A stretch of DNA of 64,000 bases from Flagellimonas flava. Lineage in GTDB: Bacteria > Bacteroidota > Bacteroidia > Flavobacteriales > Flavobacteriaceae. Below, piece by piece: positions 1 to 8,694 of the stretch. Below the pieces are notes generated by a model that did no database searches, was not told the origin of the DNA, and saw only the letters and a list, made by a program, of their open reading frames with translations. The position numbers were made by a program, and so were the translations under genes. Every line of letters starts with the position of its first letter. The first letter of the stretch is position 1. The stretch covers positions 62,001 to 126,000 of the forward strand of contig NZ_FQWL01000002.1 in NCBI RefSeq assembly GCF_900129665.1, read 5' to 3'.

Positions 1-11
1 ACTTTTTTCAT

Positions 12-971
12 CTATCCAAAATTCATGAAAGGATATCTCTCTTTAAGATACGCAATTTTTGACCGCAGGGATGCTTCAAACTTTTGGTGCGACTCGGATT
101 CTGGATGAAACGGTCGGTGTTGCAATCCCTTTTGCACCGCATCCACCTTATCCATTTCCGGATAGCTGGTTTCAGCAATCCAAACCGACTTAAACTTTTC
201 CCAAATGTAATCTACCGCCAATTCGTTGGGATGGACCAAGTCTTTGCCATAAAAGCGGTAATCACGGAGTTCATCCATCATGATCTCATAACTTTCAAAA
301 TACGACAGACGAAGTTTGAAGTTAGAATGGCTCATAAATCCATGAAGGGCGGCCAAAAGGTGTGCCTTGCTTCTTTGGTTTTCCACAAATCCGTCCTTGA
401 GGTGCCTTACAGGTGAAACCGTGAAAATGATTTCCGCCTGTGGATTTATGGATTGAATTAACCCTACGCTATTTTTTAAACTGGTTTCAATTTGGTCGAC
501 AGATAGAAGTTCCTTTTGAAACTCTTTTTGGGGCACTTTATGGCAGTTCGCCACCATTTTTTGGGTGGATTTATTCCGATATCCCCAGGCCGTACCCAAC
601 GTAATCAAAATATGTGAAGCCTCGGTTAACCACTTCTTGGTTTCTGTAAGTCCTGAATTTAGGTTTTGAAGCAATGCCTCCCCGTTTCCACCATGTATTT
701 CGGAATGTGCATCGAAGCACAACCATAGTCCATCTTGCTCAAAACTTTCCTTGTGTGTATACTCTTGCTCTTTTACCGCTCTGGAAATCAGGTTTTCTAT
801 GGCCAAGGGCTGAAATAGAATCCCAAAAGGGTTTTGTTTGTGTTGGAATTGATAGTAGTTCAGTTTCGACGCTATGTTTTCGGCAAAACAAGAACCCAAA
901 AGAACCACCTTACTTTGATAGGTCAGTGGAGTTTTGGACTTTTTAAGTGGAATTTGGGTTTGTAGTTTCAT
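12..971 (-). CDS. GSCFA domain protein
   Basis: This 319-residue protein carries the motif that names the GSCFA family, Gly-Ser-Cys-Phe-Ala at residues 26-30, close to the N-terminus as is usual. The family is common in Bacteroidota and has an SGNH-hydrolase-like fold; its substrate is not established. I see no signal peptide, so a cytoplasmic location is likely. It is the last gene of a minus-strand run alaS, DUF6090, GSCFA with gaps of 3 and 9 bases, so it is probably cotranscribed with alaS. The stop lies 12 bases inside the window, so the gene is complete. Family call is firm, function unknown. Confidence 0.9.
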   Translation of the reverse strand: MKLQTQIPLKKSKTPLTYQSKVVLLGSCFAENIASKLNYYQFQHKQNPFGILFQPLAIENLISRAVKEQEYTHKESFEQDGLWLCFDAHSEIHGGNGEALLQNLNSGLTETKKWLTEASHILITLGTAWGYRNKSTQKMVANCHKVPQKEFQKELLSVDQIETSLKNSVGLIQSINPQAEIIFTVSPVRHLKDGFVENQRSKAHLLAALHGFMSHSNFKLRLSYFESYEIMMDELRDYRFYGKDLVHPNELAVDYIWEKFKSVWIAETSYPEMDKVDAVQKGLQHRPFHPESESHQKFEASLRSKIAYLKERYPFMNFG

Positions 972-980
972 AGCCGCAAG

Positions 981-1634
981 TTACTTGCAGTTATCAATGC
1001 TTTTGATCATATCCTTGTATTGATCTTCCAATTGGGTCTCCAGTTGGTCCATAAAGCTCAAAACCCTGATCAAATCGTCAATGGATTTGTTTCCCAAAGC
1101 TTCAGTTGCTTTATTAAGTTCGTTTTTAACAAGGTTCTGCGTGTGATATATTGCCTGCAGTTGATAAAGGCAATCATATCCAAACTCATGGAAAATCCCA
1201 GTGGATTTTGAGATTTCCCACGCTATATCACTCAGATCCGTCAGCTCCAGGAATATGGTAGTATCCCCTTCATACCTATACTTCCCATTTCCTACAGATA
1301 CCGAGTCTTCGGTCTTCATTAAATCAGGATAGGCATCAACAAATGCATTCCATCTCTGTGGTGTCAAAAGCAATTCATCCTTATCGTTCTTCAGGCTATT
1401 CAATTCCTGGAAAAACTTGGGAATCTTTTGGTTTTCAGCATGATTTTCCACCAGTTGCTTAAGGTTGGACTCCATTTCTACCTTGATTTTCGCCAATGCA
1501 ATTTCCTTGTTCTTTTCTATGGATCTCGATGTATTCCATTCGTTGAACCAAATGGCCAAGTTAATACCAACAAACAACAAAAGGATTTCTCCAAATATGT
1601 ATTTCCAATTGATATGCTTTAGCTTAATGGGCAC
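981..1634 (-). CDS. DUF6090 family membrane protein
   Basis: A 217-residue protein with one N-terminal membrane segment at about residues 11-31 (hydrophobic run ending in the Trp-Phe-Asn-Glu-Trp stretch), followed by a soluble, helix-rich, charged region. The N-terminal signature (basic start, membrane helix, then WFNEWN) is that of the DUF6090 family of Flavobacteriia, whose role is unknown. It sits between alaS, whose stop is 3 bases away, and the GSCFA gene, so the three are probably one transcript. The C-terminal part (residues 150-217) looks like a coiled coil. No catalytic residues are evident. Confidence 0.8.
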   Translation of the reverse strand: MPIKLKHINWKYIFGEILLLFVGINLAIWFNEWNTSRSIEKNKEIALAKIKVEMESNLKQLVENHAENQKIPKFFQELNSLKNDKDELLLTPQRWNAFVDAYPDLMKTEDSVSVGNGKYRYEGDTTIFLELTDLSDIAWEISKSTGIFHEFGYDCLYQLQAIYHTQNLVKNELNKATEALGNKSIDDLIRVLSFMDQLETQLEDQYKDMIKSIDNCK

Positions 1635-1637
1635 TTA

Positions 1638-4262
1638 TTATGTGGTTGCTTTTATAATTTCAAGGGCATTGTCCAATGCTGCTGGTATACCTGATGGGTT
1701 TTTCCCGCCGGCCGTGGCAAAAAAAGGCTGTCCACCTCCGCCACCTTGGATATGTTTGCCCAATTCGCGAACTATGGTTCCAGCGTTCAATCCCTTGTTG
1801 GACGCCAATTCCTTGGAAATGTAACAGCTCAACAATGCTTTTCCATCTTTTTCGGCTCCCAACAGCAAAAACAAATTGGAAACTTGTCCTCCCATTTCAA
1901 AGGCCAGGTCCTTAATACCAGCGGCATCCAAATCCACCTGTTTGGCCAAAAATTGAATGCCATTGATATCCTGAAGTTCGGAAATCAACTCACTTTTAAG
2001 TCCCTTAGCCTTGTCCTTGAGTAATTGCTCTATCTGCTTTTTTAAGGCTGTGTTTTCTTCTTGTAGACTTTCCACCGCCTTCACCGGGTCTTGCGCCTTG
2101 TTCAACAAATCCTTGATTTCAAACAACATACGGTTGTTCTTGAAATAGAACTCCTTAACCGCATCGGAAGTAATGGCCTCAATCCTGCGGATTCCCGCTG
2201 CAACGGCACCCTCCGATACAATTTTAAAATGCCAAATATCCGCCGTGTTCTTTACATGTGTTCCCCCACAAAGCTCAATGGACTGCCCAAAGCGTACGGT
2301 ACGTACAGTATCACCATATTTTTCACCAAAGAGTGCCATGGCACCTTGATCCATTGCCTCTTGAATGGGAATACTCCTGTTTTCTTCAAAAGGCAGTTGC
2401 CCTTCTATTCGAGCATTGACAAAATTCTCCACATCCCTAAGTTCCTTGGTGCTCAACTTGGAAAAATGGGAAAAGTCAAAACGCAAATATTTTGAATGCA
2501 CTGCCGAACCTTTTTGTTCCACATGGTTTCCCAGCACTTCCCGGAGTGCTTGGTGCAACAAATGGGTGGCCGTATGATTACTGGCCGTGCGCCAGCGTTG
2601 TTTCTTGTCTACCGAAGCCTTAAAAGTACCCTTGGTATCCTTGGGCAAATTCTCCGTGAAGTGGACAATTTCGTTATTTTCTCTTTTGGTATCGATGATA
2701 TAAATAACATCTCCATTAGATGCTTCTAAATAACCTTTGTCGCCAACCTGTCCTCCACCTTCGGCATAAAACGGGGTAAGATTAAACACCAACTGATATT
2801 GATCACCACCTTTTTTACTGCTTACCTTTCGATACTTCACCAATTTCACATCTGATTCCAAAACATCATAGCCCACAAACTCCTGCTCGGAATCCTCCAA
2901 AAGCACTGTCCAATCCTCCTTGGAAACTTCTGAAGCCGCCCTGGAGCGATCCTTTTGAGCTTTGAGGGCCGCTTCAAACCCTTTTACATCAAGATGGTAT
3001 CCTTTTTCCTCAAGAATCAATGAGGTTAGGTCGATTGGAAACCCAAAAGTATCGTAGAGTTCAAAGGCTTTCTGGCCATCAATGGTTTTTTCTTTGGAAG
3101 ATTTGATTACCGAATCCAAAAGGACCAAACCTTGTTCCAGGGTACTTAAAAAGGAACTTTCTTCCTCCTTAACTACATTTTCAATCAGCTGATATTGCTC
3201 CCTAAGTTCTGGAAACGCCTTGCCCATAGTTTCACCCAACACTTTGACCAAACGATAAATAAACGGTTTGTTCGTGCCCAAAAAGGTAAACCCATAACGA
3301 ATGGCACGTCTAAGAATCCTTCGGATGACATATCCAGCCCCATTGTTACTTGGGAGCTGCCCATCCGCAATGGAAAAGGCAACAGCCCTAATATGGTCCA
3401 CCACCACTCGAATGGCTATATCCGTTTCCTCATCCTTGCCATACTTTTTACCCGTAATGGTTTCAACCTCCCGAATCAAAGGGGTAAAAACATCGGTATC
3501 GTAATTGGACTGGACACCTTGCAGCACCATACAAAGCCGCTCAAAGCCCATTCCGGTATCCACGTGTTTCTCTGGAAGACTTTCCAGCTCTCCACTGGCT
3601 TTGCGGTTATATTGCATAAAGACCAGGTTCCAAATCTCCACAACTTGCGGATGGTCCTGATTGACCAGAGAGGCACCCGGCACTTTGGCTTTTTCCTCAG
3701 CTGAACGAATATCTACATGGATTTCGGAACAGGGACCACAAGGACCTTGATCTCCCATTTCCCAAAAGTTGTCCTTTTTGTTCCCCATGATGATTCGATC
3801 CTCGGGAACAATGGCTTTCCATAAATCAAAGGCCTCTTTATCCATCTCCAACTTATCCGCATCATCGCTGCCCTCAAAAACGGATACATACAGACTGTCC
3901 TTATCTATTTTATAAACTTCGGTGAGCAATTCCCAGGCCCACTGAATGGCTTCTTTCTTAAAATAATCCCCAAAACTCCAATTGCCCAACATCTCAAACA
4001 TAGTGTGGTGGTAGGTGTCTTTACCCACTTCCTCCAAGTCGTTATGTTTACCACTAACCCGTAAGCATTTTTGGGTGTCCGAGACACGTTTGGATTTGGA
4101 GATGGAATTTCCAAGGAAAAACTCCTTGAACTGGTTCATTCCGGCATTGGTGAACATCAAAGTTGGATCGTCCTTCATGACCATGGGAGCCGATGGAACG
4201 ATTTTGTGTTTTTTTTCTTTGAAAAAATTTAAAAATGCCTGTCTGACTTCTTGGGATGTCAT
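1638..4262 (-). CDS. alaS: Alanyl-tRNA synthetase
   Basis: Charges tRNA-Ala with alanine in the cytoplasm and edits mischarged Ser/Gly. At 874 residues it has the full bacterial length. The class II catalytic core is N-terminal (Thr-Asn-Ala-Gly-Met-Asn-Gln-Phe-Lys near residues 37-45). The editing domain shows the zinc-binding pair HTATH (His563, His567) and CGGTH (Cys665, His669), and the C-terminal C-Ala region ends in a glycine-rich tail. The start ATG at 4262 places the conserved [13 protein letters not shown] helix at the N-terminus. A TATTTTTG element on the minus strand (4344-4351) is a candidate -7 promoter box. It is the first gene of the run with DUF6090 and GSCFA. Confidence 0.98.
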   Translation of the reverse strand: MTSQEVRQAFLNFFKEKKHKIVPSAPMVMKDDPTLMFTNAGMNQFKEFFLGNSISKSKRVSDTQKCLRVSGKHNDLEEVGKDTYHHTMFEMLGNWSFGDYFKKEAIQWAWELLTEVYKIDKDSLYVSVFEGSDDADKLEMDKEAFDLWKAIVPEDRIIMGNKKDNFWEMGDQGPCGPCSEIHVDIRSAEEKAKVPGASLVNQDHPQVVEIWNLVFMQYNRKASGELESLPEKHVDTGMGFERLCMVLQGVQSNYDTDVFTPLIREVETITGKKYGKDEETDIAIRVVVDHIRAVAFSIADGQLPSNNGAGYVIRRILRRAIRYGFTFLGTNKPFIYRLVKVLGETMGKAFPELREQYQLIENVVKEEESSFLSTLEQGLVLLDSVIKSSKEKTIDGQKAFELYDTFGFPIDLTSLILEEKGYHLDVKGFEAALKAQKDRSRAASEVSKEDWTVLLEDSEQEFVGYDVLESDVKLVKYRKVSSKKGGDQYQLVFNLTPFYAEGGGQVGDKGYLEASNGDVIYIIDTKRENNEIVHFTENLPKDTKGTFKASVDKKQRWRTASNHTATHLLHQALREVLGNHVEQKGSAVHSKYLRFDFSHFSKLSTKELRDVENFVNARIEGQLPFEENRSIPIQEAMDQGAMALFGEKYGDTVRTVRFGQSIELCGGTHVKNTADIWHFKIVSEGAVAAGIRRIEAITSDAVKEFYFKNNRMLFEIKDLLNKAQDPVKAVESLQEENTALKKQIEQLLKDKAKGLKSELISELQDINGIQFLAKQVDLDAAGIKDLAFEMGGQVSNLFLLLGAEKDGKALLSCYISKELASNKGLNAGTIVRELGKHIQGGGGGQPFFATAGGKNPSGIPAALDNALEIIKATT

Positions 4263-4312
4263 TGAAAATCCTAGGGTTTTATTAAATTTAACACTTTAAG
4301 CAAAACAATTTT

Positions 4313-4320
4313 TATATTTG
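4313..4320 (+). promoter_or_regulatory. Candidate Bacteroidota -7 box for the M23 peptidase gene
   Basis: TATATTTG fits the TANNTTTG -7 consensus of Bacteroidota and lies 46 bases before the M23 start codon. No clear TTG -33 box is visible at the expected distance, so this is a moderate call. A facing element for alaS (TATTTTTG on the minus strand, 4344-4351) makes this a divergent promoter region. Confidence 0.5.
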
Positions 4321-4366
4321 TTTGTTCTGATAAAATGAATGCGCAAAAATAGGATAAAATCCCTTC

Positions 4367-5344
4367 ATGTCTAAAGTTAAGTACTATTACGATCCAGATA
4401 CGCTTTCCTATCGGAAGATTGAACCTAAAAAGTCCAAGAAATACCGGAATCTTTTCTTTTTCATTTTAGGCTCGGCCCTATTTGGGTTATTAGGTCTTAT
4501 CGTCTTATTGAACACAAGTTGGCTGAACACCCCTAAAGAACTCTCCCTAGATCGGGAGGTGCGCAATTATGAGCTTCAATTTGAGATATTGACAAAGAAG
4601 ATGGAGCAAATGGAGCAGGTCTTGGCCAATATTGAAGATCGGGACAATAATATTTACCGGCTATACTTTGAGGCCAATCCAATCCCAGAGGAACAGCGCA
4701 AAGCTGGTTTTGGTGGGATAAACCGTTATAAATCCCTTGAAGGTTTCAACAATTCGGAAATTATAACCAATGCTACCCAGCGATTGGACATTATTCAAAA
4801 ACAGATGGTGATCCAATCCAAATCGTTGGACGAAATTGCCAAACTGGCGGAAGAAAAAGAAAAATTACTAGCTGCCATTCCAGCTATCCAACCTGTGCGA
4901 AACGAGGATTTGACCCGGATGGCTTCTGGATATGGATGGCGCTCCGACCCTTTCACAAAGGCAAGAAAAATGCATTGGGGCATGGACTTTACCGCCCCTC
5001 GCGGTGTTCCCATTTATGCCACCGGTGATGGTGTGGTAAAACGCGCAGACAATCGTTCCTCGGGATATGGAAAGCACATTCGTATTGATCACGGATATGG
5101 CTATATGTCACTCTACGCTCACTTGAGCAAATACAATGTAACCAAAGGTCAAAAGGTTAAACGCGGTGACCTGATTGGTTTCGTCGGAAATACAGGACGT
5201 TCGGAGGCACCTCACTTGCACTATGAGGTCTTTAAGGACAAAGAACGTATCAACCCCATCAACTTCTACTACGGAAGTTTGACGGCGGAAGAGTTTGAAA
5301 ATATGCTCAAATTCGCCAATCAAGAGAATCAATCCTTGGATTAA
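4367..5344 (+). CDS. M23 family membrane-anchored metallopeptidase
   Basis: A 325-residue LytM-type peptidase that would cut peptidoglycan cross-bridges in the periplasm, or act as a regulator of such cutting. It has a basic N-terminus, a membrane helix at about residues 28-50, a coiled coil at about 60-170, and a C-terminal M23 domain. The zinc ligands are all present: His203 and Asp207 in HWGMD, and His285 in HLH, with catalytic His252 and His283. It is therefore likely to be an active enzyme rather than a degenerate LytM factor. Its stop overlaps the MerR start by one base (TAATG), which indicates translational coupling. Confidence 0.93.
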   Translation: MSKVKYYYDPDTLSYRKIEPKKSKKYRNLFFFILGSALFGLLGLIVLLNTSWLNTPKELSLDREVRNYELQFEILTKKMEQMEQVLANIEDRDNNIYRLYFEANPIPEEQRKAGFGGINRYKSLEGFNNSEIITNATQRLDIIQKQMVIQSKSLDEIAKLAEEKEKLLAAIPAIQPVRNEDLTRMASGYGWRSDPFTKARKMHWGMDFTAPRGVPIYATGDGVVKRADNRSSGYGKHIRIDHGYGYMSLYAHLSKYNVTKGQKVKRGDLIGFVGNTGRSEAPHLHYEVFKDKERINPINFYYGSLTAEEFENMLKFANQENQSLD

Positions 5345-5673
5345 TGCATGTAGACCTTCCCGAAAAACGATATTATGGCATTGGCGAAGTGGCCAAAGCT
5401 TTTGGGGTGAACACCTCTCTGATTCGTTTTTGGGAAAAGGAATTTGACGTACTCCAACCCAAGAAAAATGCCAAGGGTAACAGAAAGTTCACTCCTCAAG
5501 ACATTAAAAACTTACAACTCATTTATCACTTGGTAAAAGAACGTGGATTTACGCTGGAGGGGGCCAAAATCCATCTGAAAGAGGATAAGCAAAAGACTTT
5601 GTCCAACTTCGAGGTCATTCAAAAACTACAGAAAGTAAAGGCCGAATTGCTCAAAATCAAAGAACAACTATAA
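5344..5673 (+). CDS. MerR family transcriptional regulator
   Basis: A 109-residue protein with a MerR-type winged helix at residues 8-75: Y-Y-G-I-G-E-V-A-K-A-F-G-V, then a second helix with I-R-F-W-E-K-E-F, and the wing with N-R-K-F-T. The C-terminal helix (about 80-109) would form the dimer coiled coil. There is no effector-binding domain, as is usual for this short MerR type, which in Flavobacteriia regularly follows an M23 peptidase and precedes LemA. It starts inside the stop of the M23 gene and ends 25 bases before lemA. The target is unknown. Confidence 0.9.
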   Translation: MHVDLPEKRYYGIGEVAKAFGVNTSLIRFWEKEFDVLQPKKNAKGNRKFTPQDIKNLQLIYHLVKERGFTLEGAKIHLKEDKQKTLSNFEVIQKLQKVKAELLKIKEQL

Positions 5674-5698
5674 CACTATAAACACTAAAACCGAGAAC

Positions 5699-6298
5699 AT
5701 GAAAAAAGGAATACTATTTGTCATAGTCCTGATTGTCCTTGCCGTCATTTTGGGTGGCTGGTACGTTAGAACCAATAACACTTTGGTAGACATGAAAGGA
5801 CAGGCCACAAAACAGTGGGCAAACGTGGAAAGTTCGTATCAGCGAAGGAGCGATTTGATCGGCAACCTGGTCAAAACCGTTCAAGGAGCTGCGGATTTTG
5901 AACGCGGCACCCTAAAAGACGTTATTGATGCTAGGGCTAAAGCCACCTCAACCACTATAGATGCAAATAATATCACTCCAGAACAACTTGCCGCTTTCCA
6001 GCAAGCCCAAACCGGACTTTCTTCGGCATTGTCCAGATTGCTGGTCACGGTGGAACGGTATCCAGACCTAAAGGCAAACCAAAACTTTTTGGAGCTGCAA
6101 TCCCAATTGGAAGGCACCGAAAACCGTATCAATGTGGAGCGGAACAGGTTTAATGATCTAGCTGGGGAGTACAACATCAAAATTGAAAAAATCCCAACAA
6201 ATATTATTGCGAGCATCGCCAACTTTGATGCACTGGCTCTGTTTAGCTCCAACCCGGGTGCAGAAAATGCCCCAGATGTCAATTTCGATTTTAACTAA
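5699..6298 (+). CDS. lemA: LemA family protein
   Basis: A 199-residue inner-membrane protein. An N-terminal membrane helix (residues 4-22) is followed by the LemA helical domain, with typical features: Q-W-A-N-V-E-S-S-Y-Q-R-R and D-L-I-G-N-L-V-K-T-V near residues 40-60, then an N-R-I-N-V-E-R-N-R-F-N-D segment near 142-153, and the family's Y-N motif shortly after. LemA is widespread, its function is not settled, and it is routinely found with TPM-domain proteins, as here: two TPM genes follow at once (2-base gap, then an overlap). Whether it acts in envelope stress or assembly is inference only. Confidence 0.95.
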   Translation: MKKGILFVIVLIVLAVILGGWYVRTNNTLVDMKGQATKQWANVESSYQRRSDLIGNLVKTVQGAADFERGTLKDVIDARAKATSTTIDANNITPEQLAAFQQAQTGLSSALSRLLVTVERYPDLKANQNFLELQSQLEGTENRINVERNRFNDLAGEYNIKIEKIPTNIIASIANFDALALFSSNPGAENAPDVNFDFN

Positions 6299-6300
6299 AC

Positions 6301-6738
6301 ATGTCCAAAGTAGAGGAATTTTTATCCGCAGCTGAAGAGGAAGAAATTGTAAATGCAATCCTTGATGCTGAAAAGAACACTTCCGGGGAGATTAGGGTAC
6401 ATATTGAGGCTACCGCCAAAATAGACCATTTTAGTCGCGCCCAGCAGCTGTTCCACTTTTTAAAAATGGATAATACCAAGGAAGCCAATGGCGTTCTGGT
6501 CTATGTTGCCGTGACGGACAAAAAGTTCGTCATCTACGGGGATTCAGGTATAGATAGGGTCGTACCCAAAGGTTTTTGGGAATCCACTAAGGAAGTCATA
6601 TCAAATCATTTTAAGAAGGGAGACTTCAAAGAAGGAATTGTAGAAGGGGTAAAACGGGCCGGTGAGGAATTACAAACTCATTTCCCATGGGACCAAACAG
6701 ACACCAATGAATTGAGCGATGCCATATCCAAAGGTTAA
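6301..6738 (+). CDS. TPM domain protein, soluble form
   Basis: A 145-residue protein composed of a TPM (TLP18.3/Psb32/MOLO-1) domain: an N-terminal helix, then S-G-E-I-R-V-H-I at about 29-36, the acidic turn Y-G-D-S-G-I-D, and the F-K-E-G-I-V-E-G-V helix near 115-123. There is no signal peptide or membrane helix, so it is probably cytoplasmic, unlike the next gene. It follows lemA by 2 bases and overlaps the second TPM gene by 20 bases in another frame, so the three are surely cotranscribed. The biochemical role of TPM domains in bacteria is unresolved. Confidence 0.88.
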   Translation: MSKVEEFLSAAEEEEIVNAILDAEKNTSGEIRVHIEATAKIDHFSRAQQLFHFLKMDNTKEANGVLVYVAVTDKKFVIYGDSGIDRVVPKGFWESTKEVISNHFKKGDFKEGIVEGVKRAGEELQTHFPWDQTDTNELSDAISKG

Positions 6739-7504
6739 CCTTTTTGCAGCCCTACTAATTGTTTCCATGGCATGGGGACAATTTACAATTCCGGAAAAGC
6801 CAAAACTACAGACCAGCGTTTACGATTATGTGAACCTTTTGCCGGTAAACCAAAGCAAAGCTCTGGAACAAAAGCTCATTCGGTATTCGGATACCACCTC
6901 CACACAAATCGTCATTGCCATAATTGGTTCCACGCAAGGGGAAAACATCAACTTTCTAGGTGCCCAATGGGGTCAGAAATGGGGCATTGGCCAAGCCGAT
7001 AAAGACAATGGAATACTAGTACTTCTGGCCAGGGATGACCGAAGAATAGCCATCAATACCGGATATGGTGTTGAAGGCTCCCTGACCGATTTTATGTCGA
7101 AACGAATCATAGAGTCCGTAATCATACCTGAATTTAAAAAAGGGGATTATTATAGCGGTCTTAATAAAGGGGCAGACGCCATTTTCCAAGTTTTAAATGG
7201 AGAATTTGATGAAGAACGCACCTTTGGAAACTCAAACGGTTTTTCGTTTAAAGCCTTACTACCCTTCCTCATCTTTCTAATCATACTCATCATTCTTTCT
7301 AGGAAAAACCGGAATAACCGGGGTGGACGGGGTGGAGGAAGAAGGCGTGGTCCAGACCTTTGGGACATGATTATACTCAGTAATATGGGACGTAGTTCTG
7401 GGTCTTCTGGAAGATTTGGAGGAGGTGGATTCGGTTCCGGCGGGTTCGGGGGTGGATTCGGCGGAGGAGGATTCGGTGGAGGTGGTGCCTCGGGGGGATG
7501 GTAA
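6719..7504 (+). CDS. TPM domain protein, exported and membrane-anchored
   Basis: A 261-residue protein with a cleavable-looking signal peptide (about residues 1-20), a TPM domain (about 28-165, with T-Q-I-V-I-A and N-G-I-L-V-L-L-A-R-D-D-R), a membrane helix (about 180-196), and a C-terminal tail rich in Gly, Arg and Ser ending in repeated G-G-F-G units. This layout, exported TPM plus glycine-rich tail, is typical of the partner of LemA. The start at 6719 lies inside the preceding TPM gene; a later start would lose the signal peptide. The low-complexity tail (roughly 7310-7500) has many GGNGGN runs in the DNA. Confidence 0.9.
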   Translation: MPYPKVNLFAALLIVSMAWGQFTIPEKPKLQTSVYDYVNLLPVNQSKALEQKLIRYSDTTSTQIVIAIIGSTQGENINFLGAQWGQKWGIGQADKDNGILVLLARDDRRIAINTGYGVEGSLTDFMSKRIIESVIIPEFKKGDYYSGLNKGADAIFQVLNGEFDEERTFGNSNGFSFKALLPFLIFLIILIILSRKNRNNRGGRGGGRRRGPDLWDMIILSNMGRSSGSSGRFGGGGFGSGGFGGGFGGGGFGGGGASGGW

Positions 7505-7581
7505 TTTAGGACCTATGTTAAGGTTTGCCCTAGAACGCAACATTTGGTCAACCACTACATCTTATCATCAAAAGTGATACT

Positions 7582-8061
7582 ATGAACTTTAAAACCCTTC
7601 TGGCATATAGTTTACTTTTCGGTACTCTTTTAAGCTGCAAAAATGACGACGCGGAAGATTGCTCCCTAGTGGATTGTCTGGGCGTGGATAATTCCATCTA
7701 TTTTGAAATCATTAATGGAAATTCACAAGAAAATCTGCTCACTAATGGCACATTCCAAACATCGGACATTACCGTTCGGGATTCAAACACCGATATGGTG
7801 GCATTTGAAATTCAAAACGATTTCCAAAATGAAGCTTTCCTAGTTATTGACTTGGATGATGAGGATTTTGGGGTACAGGAGTACCAGGTCAGGGTGGGCA
7901 ATGACGTAAACTTCACACTTGCTCTGGAGACTTCTTTTATGGAAGCTGGTGCATGTTGTGGACCTTATACCGGGACCGAGGAAATCAACCTCACAGGAGT
8001 AGCCGGAGGATTTGGGTCATTGGGGACCCTTCCTTTAACCGTAACCATATTGGTTCCCTAG
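7582..8061 (+). CDS. Hypothetical lipoprotein
   Basis: A 159-residue protein with a lipoprotein signal (hydrophobic run, then L-L-S-C at residues 16-19), followed by Lys-Asn-Asp-Asp, an acidic +2 region. The mature part is acidic and beta-rich with several cysteines (D-C-S-L-V-D-C; A-C-C-G-P), which could form disulfides in the periplasm or on the surface. I do not recognise a family. It follows the TPM gene by 77 bases and converges with the NTF2-like gene, with an 11-base gap. Confidence 0.75.
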   Translation: MNFKTLLAYSLLFGTLLSCKNDDAEDCSLVDCLGVDNSIYFEIINGNSQENLLTNGTFQTSDITVRDSNTDMVAFEIQNDFQNEAFLVIDLDDEDFGVQEYQVRVGNDVNFTLALETSFMEAGACCGPYTGTEEINLTGVAGGFGSLGTLPLTVTILVP

Positions 8062-8072
8062 AAGACAATAAA

Positions 8073-8480
8073 CTAATCCACCCTCTTATAGAAAATTTTG
8101 CTCACAATTTTCCATTCCCCATCAATCTTGAGCATGTTCATAAAATCCACAAAGGTGAAATCTGGATACTCCAATTCCAAACGAGCGTTCGCTGCATGAC
8201 CTGATACCGTGATTTCGGCTATCCGATTTTTTCTGTTTACTCTTGGACCGGGCTTCATTCCGCTAAAGAACTCCAAGGCATTCACTTCCTTGTATCCTTC
8301 ATCGGTAATGTACTTCATCGTTGCTGTTTCGTGAAAAGCCTTCTTCAATGTATCAAAATCCTTATTGGACCCCCCTTCCATGTAGTAGCCCAAGGTTTGC
8401 TGAATCAGTTCATAGTCTGACTGGGCTTGCACAGAGGTGAAAAGTCCGATGGAAAAAAGAAAAAGAAGAAAATTGCGCAT
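8073..8480 (-). CDS. NTF2-like (lumazine-binding type) exported protein
   Basis: A 135-residue protein with an N-terminal signal peptide (residues 1-19, ending V-Q-A-Q) and a SnoaL/NTF2-like cone-fold domain. The typical sequence is visible: D-Y-E-L-I-Q-Q-T-L-G-Y-Y-M-E-G near the start, F-H-E-T-A-T-M-K-Y, and the closing D-G-E-W-K-I-V-S-K-I-F-Y. This matches the putative lumazine-binding group common in Bacteroidota. The pocket ligand is unknown. It is transcribed alone, convergent with the lipoprotein gene. Confidence 0.85.
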   Translation of the reverse strand: MRNFLLFLFSIGLFTSVQAQSDYELIQQTLGYYMEGGSNKDFDTLKKAFHETATMKYITDEGYKEVNALEFFSGMKPGPRVNRKNRIAEITVSGHAANARLELEYPDFTFVDFMNMLKIDGEWKIVSKIFYKRVD

Positions 8481-8694
8481 GATATTCGTTTTATGGTTGT
8501 TAGGTCATCAAGATATTATTTTTACGCCTCCCCTTTTCCTAGCAAAATCATAAATGTTTCATAAGGTTCCGTCCATCCCAACATACCATCCGTAAATCAT
8601 AACACGGTCTTCATAAGATCGGAAGCCCCTTCTCTCCTTTTTTAAGCTATCTTGTCTTTGGTTAACGCATTGTTCAATTTAATTCCATTTCAAG

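Noticed and set aside
7310-7500. Tandem repeat in the GGN-rich DNA
   Set aside because: It is the coding sequence for the Gly-rich tail of the TPM protein and has no fixed repeat unit.
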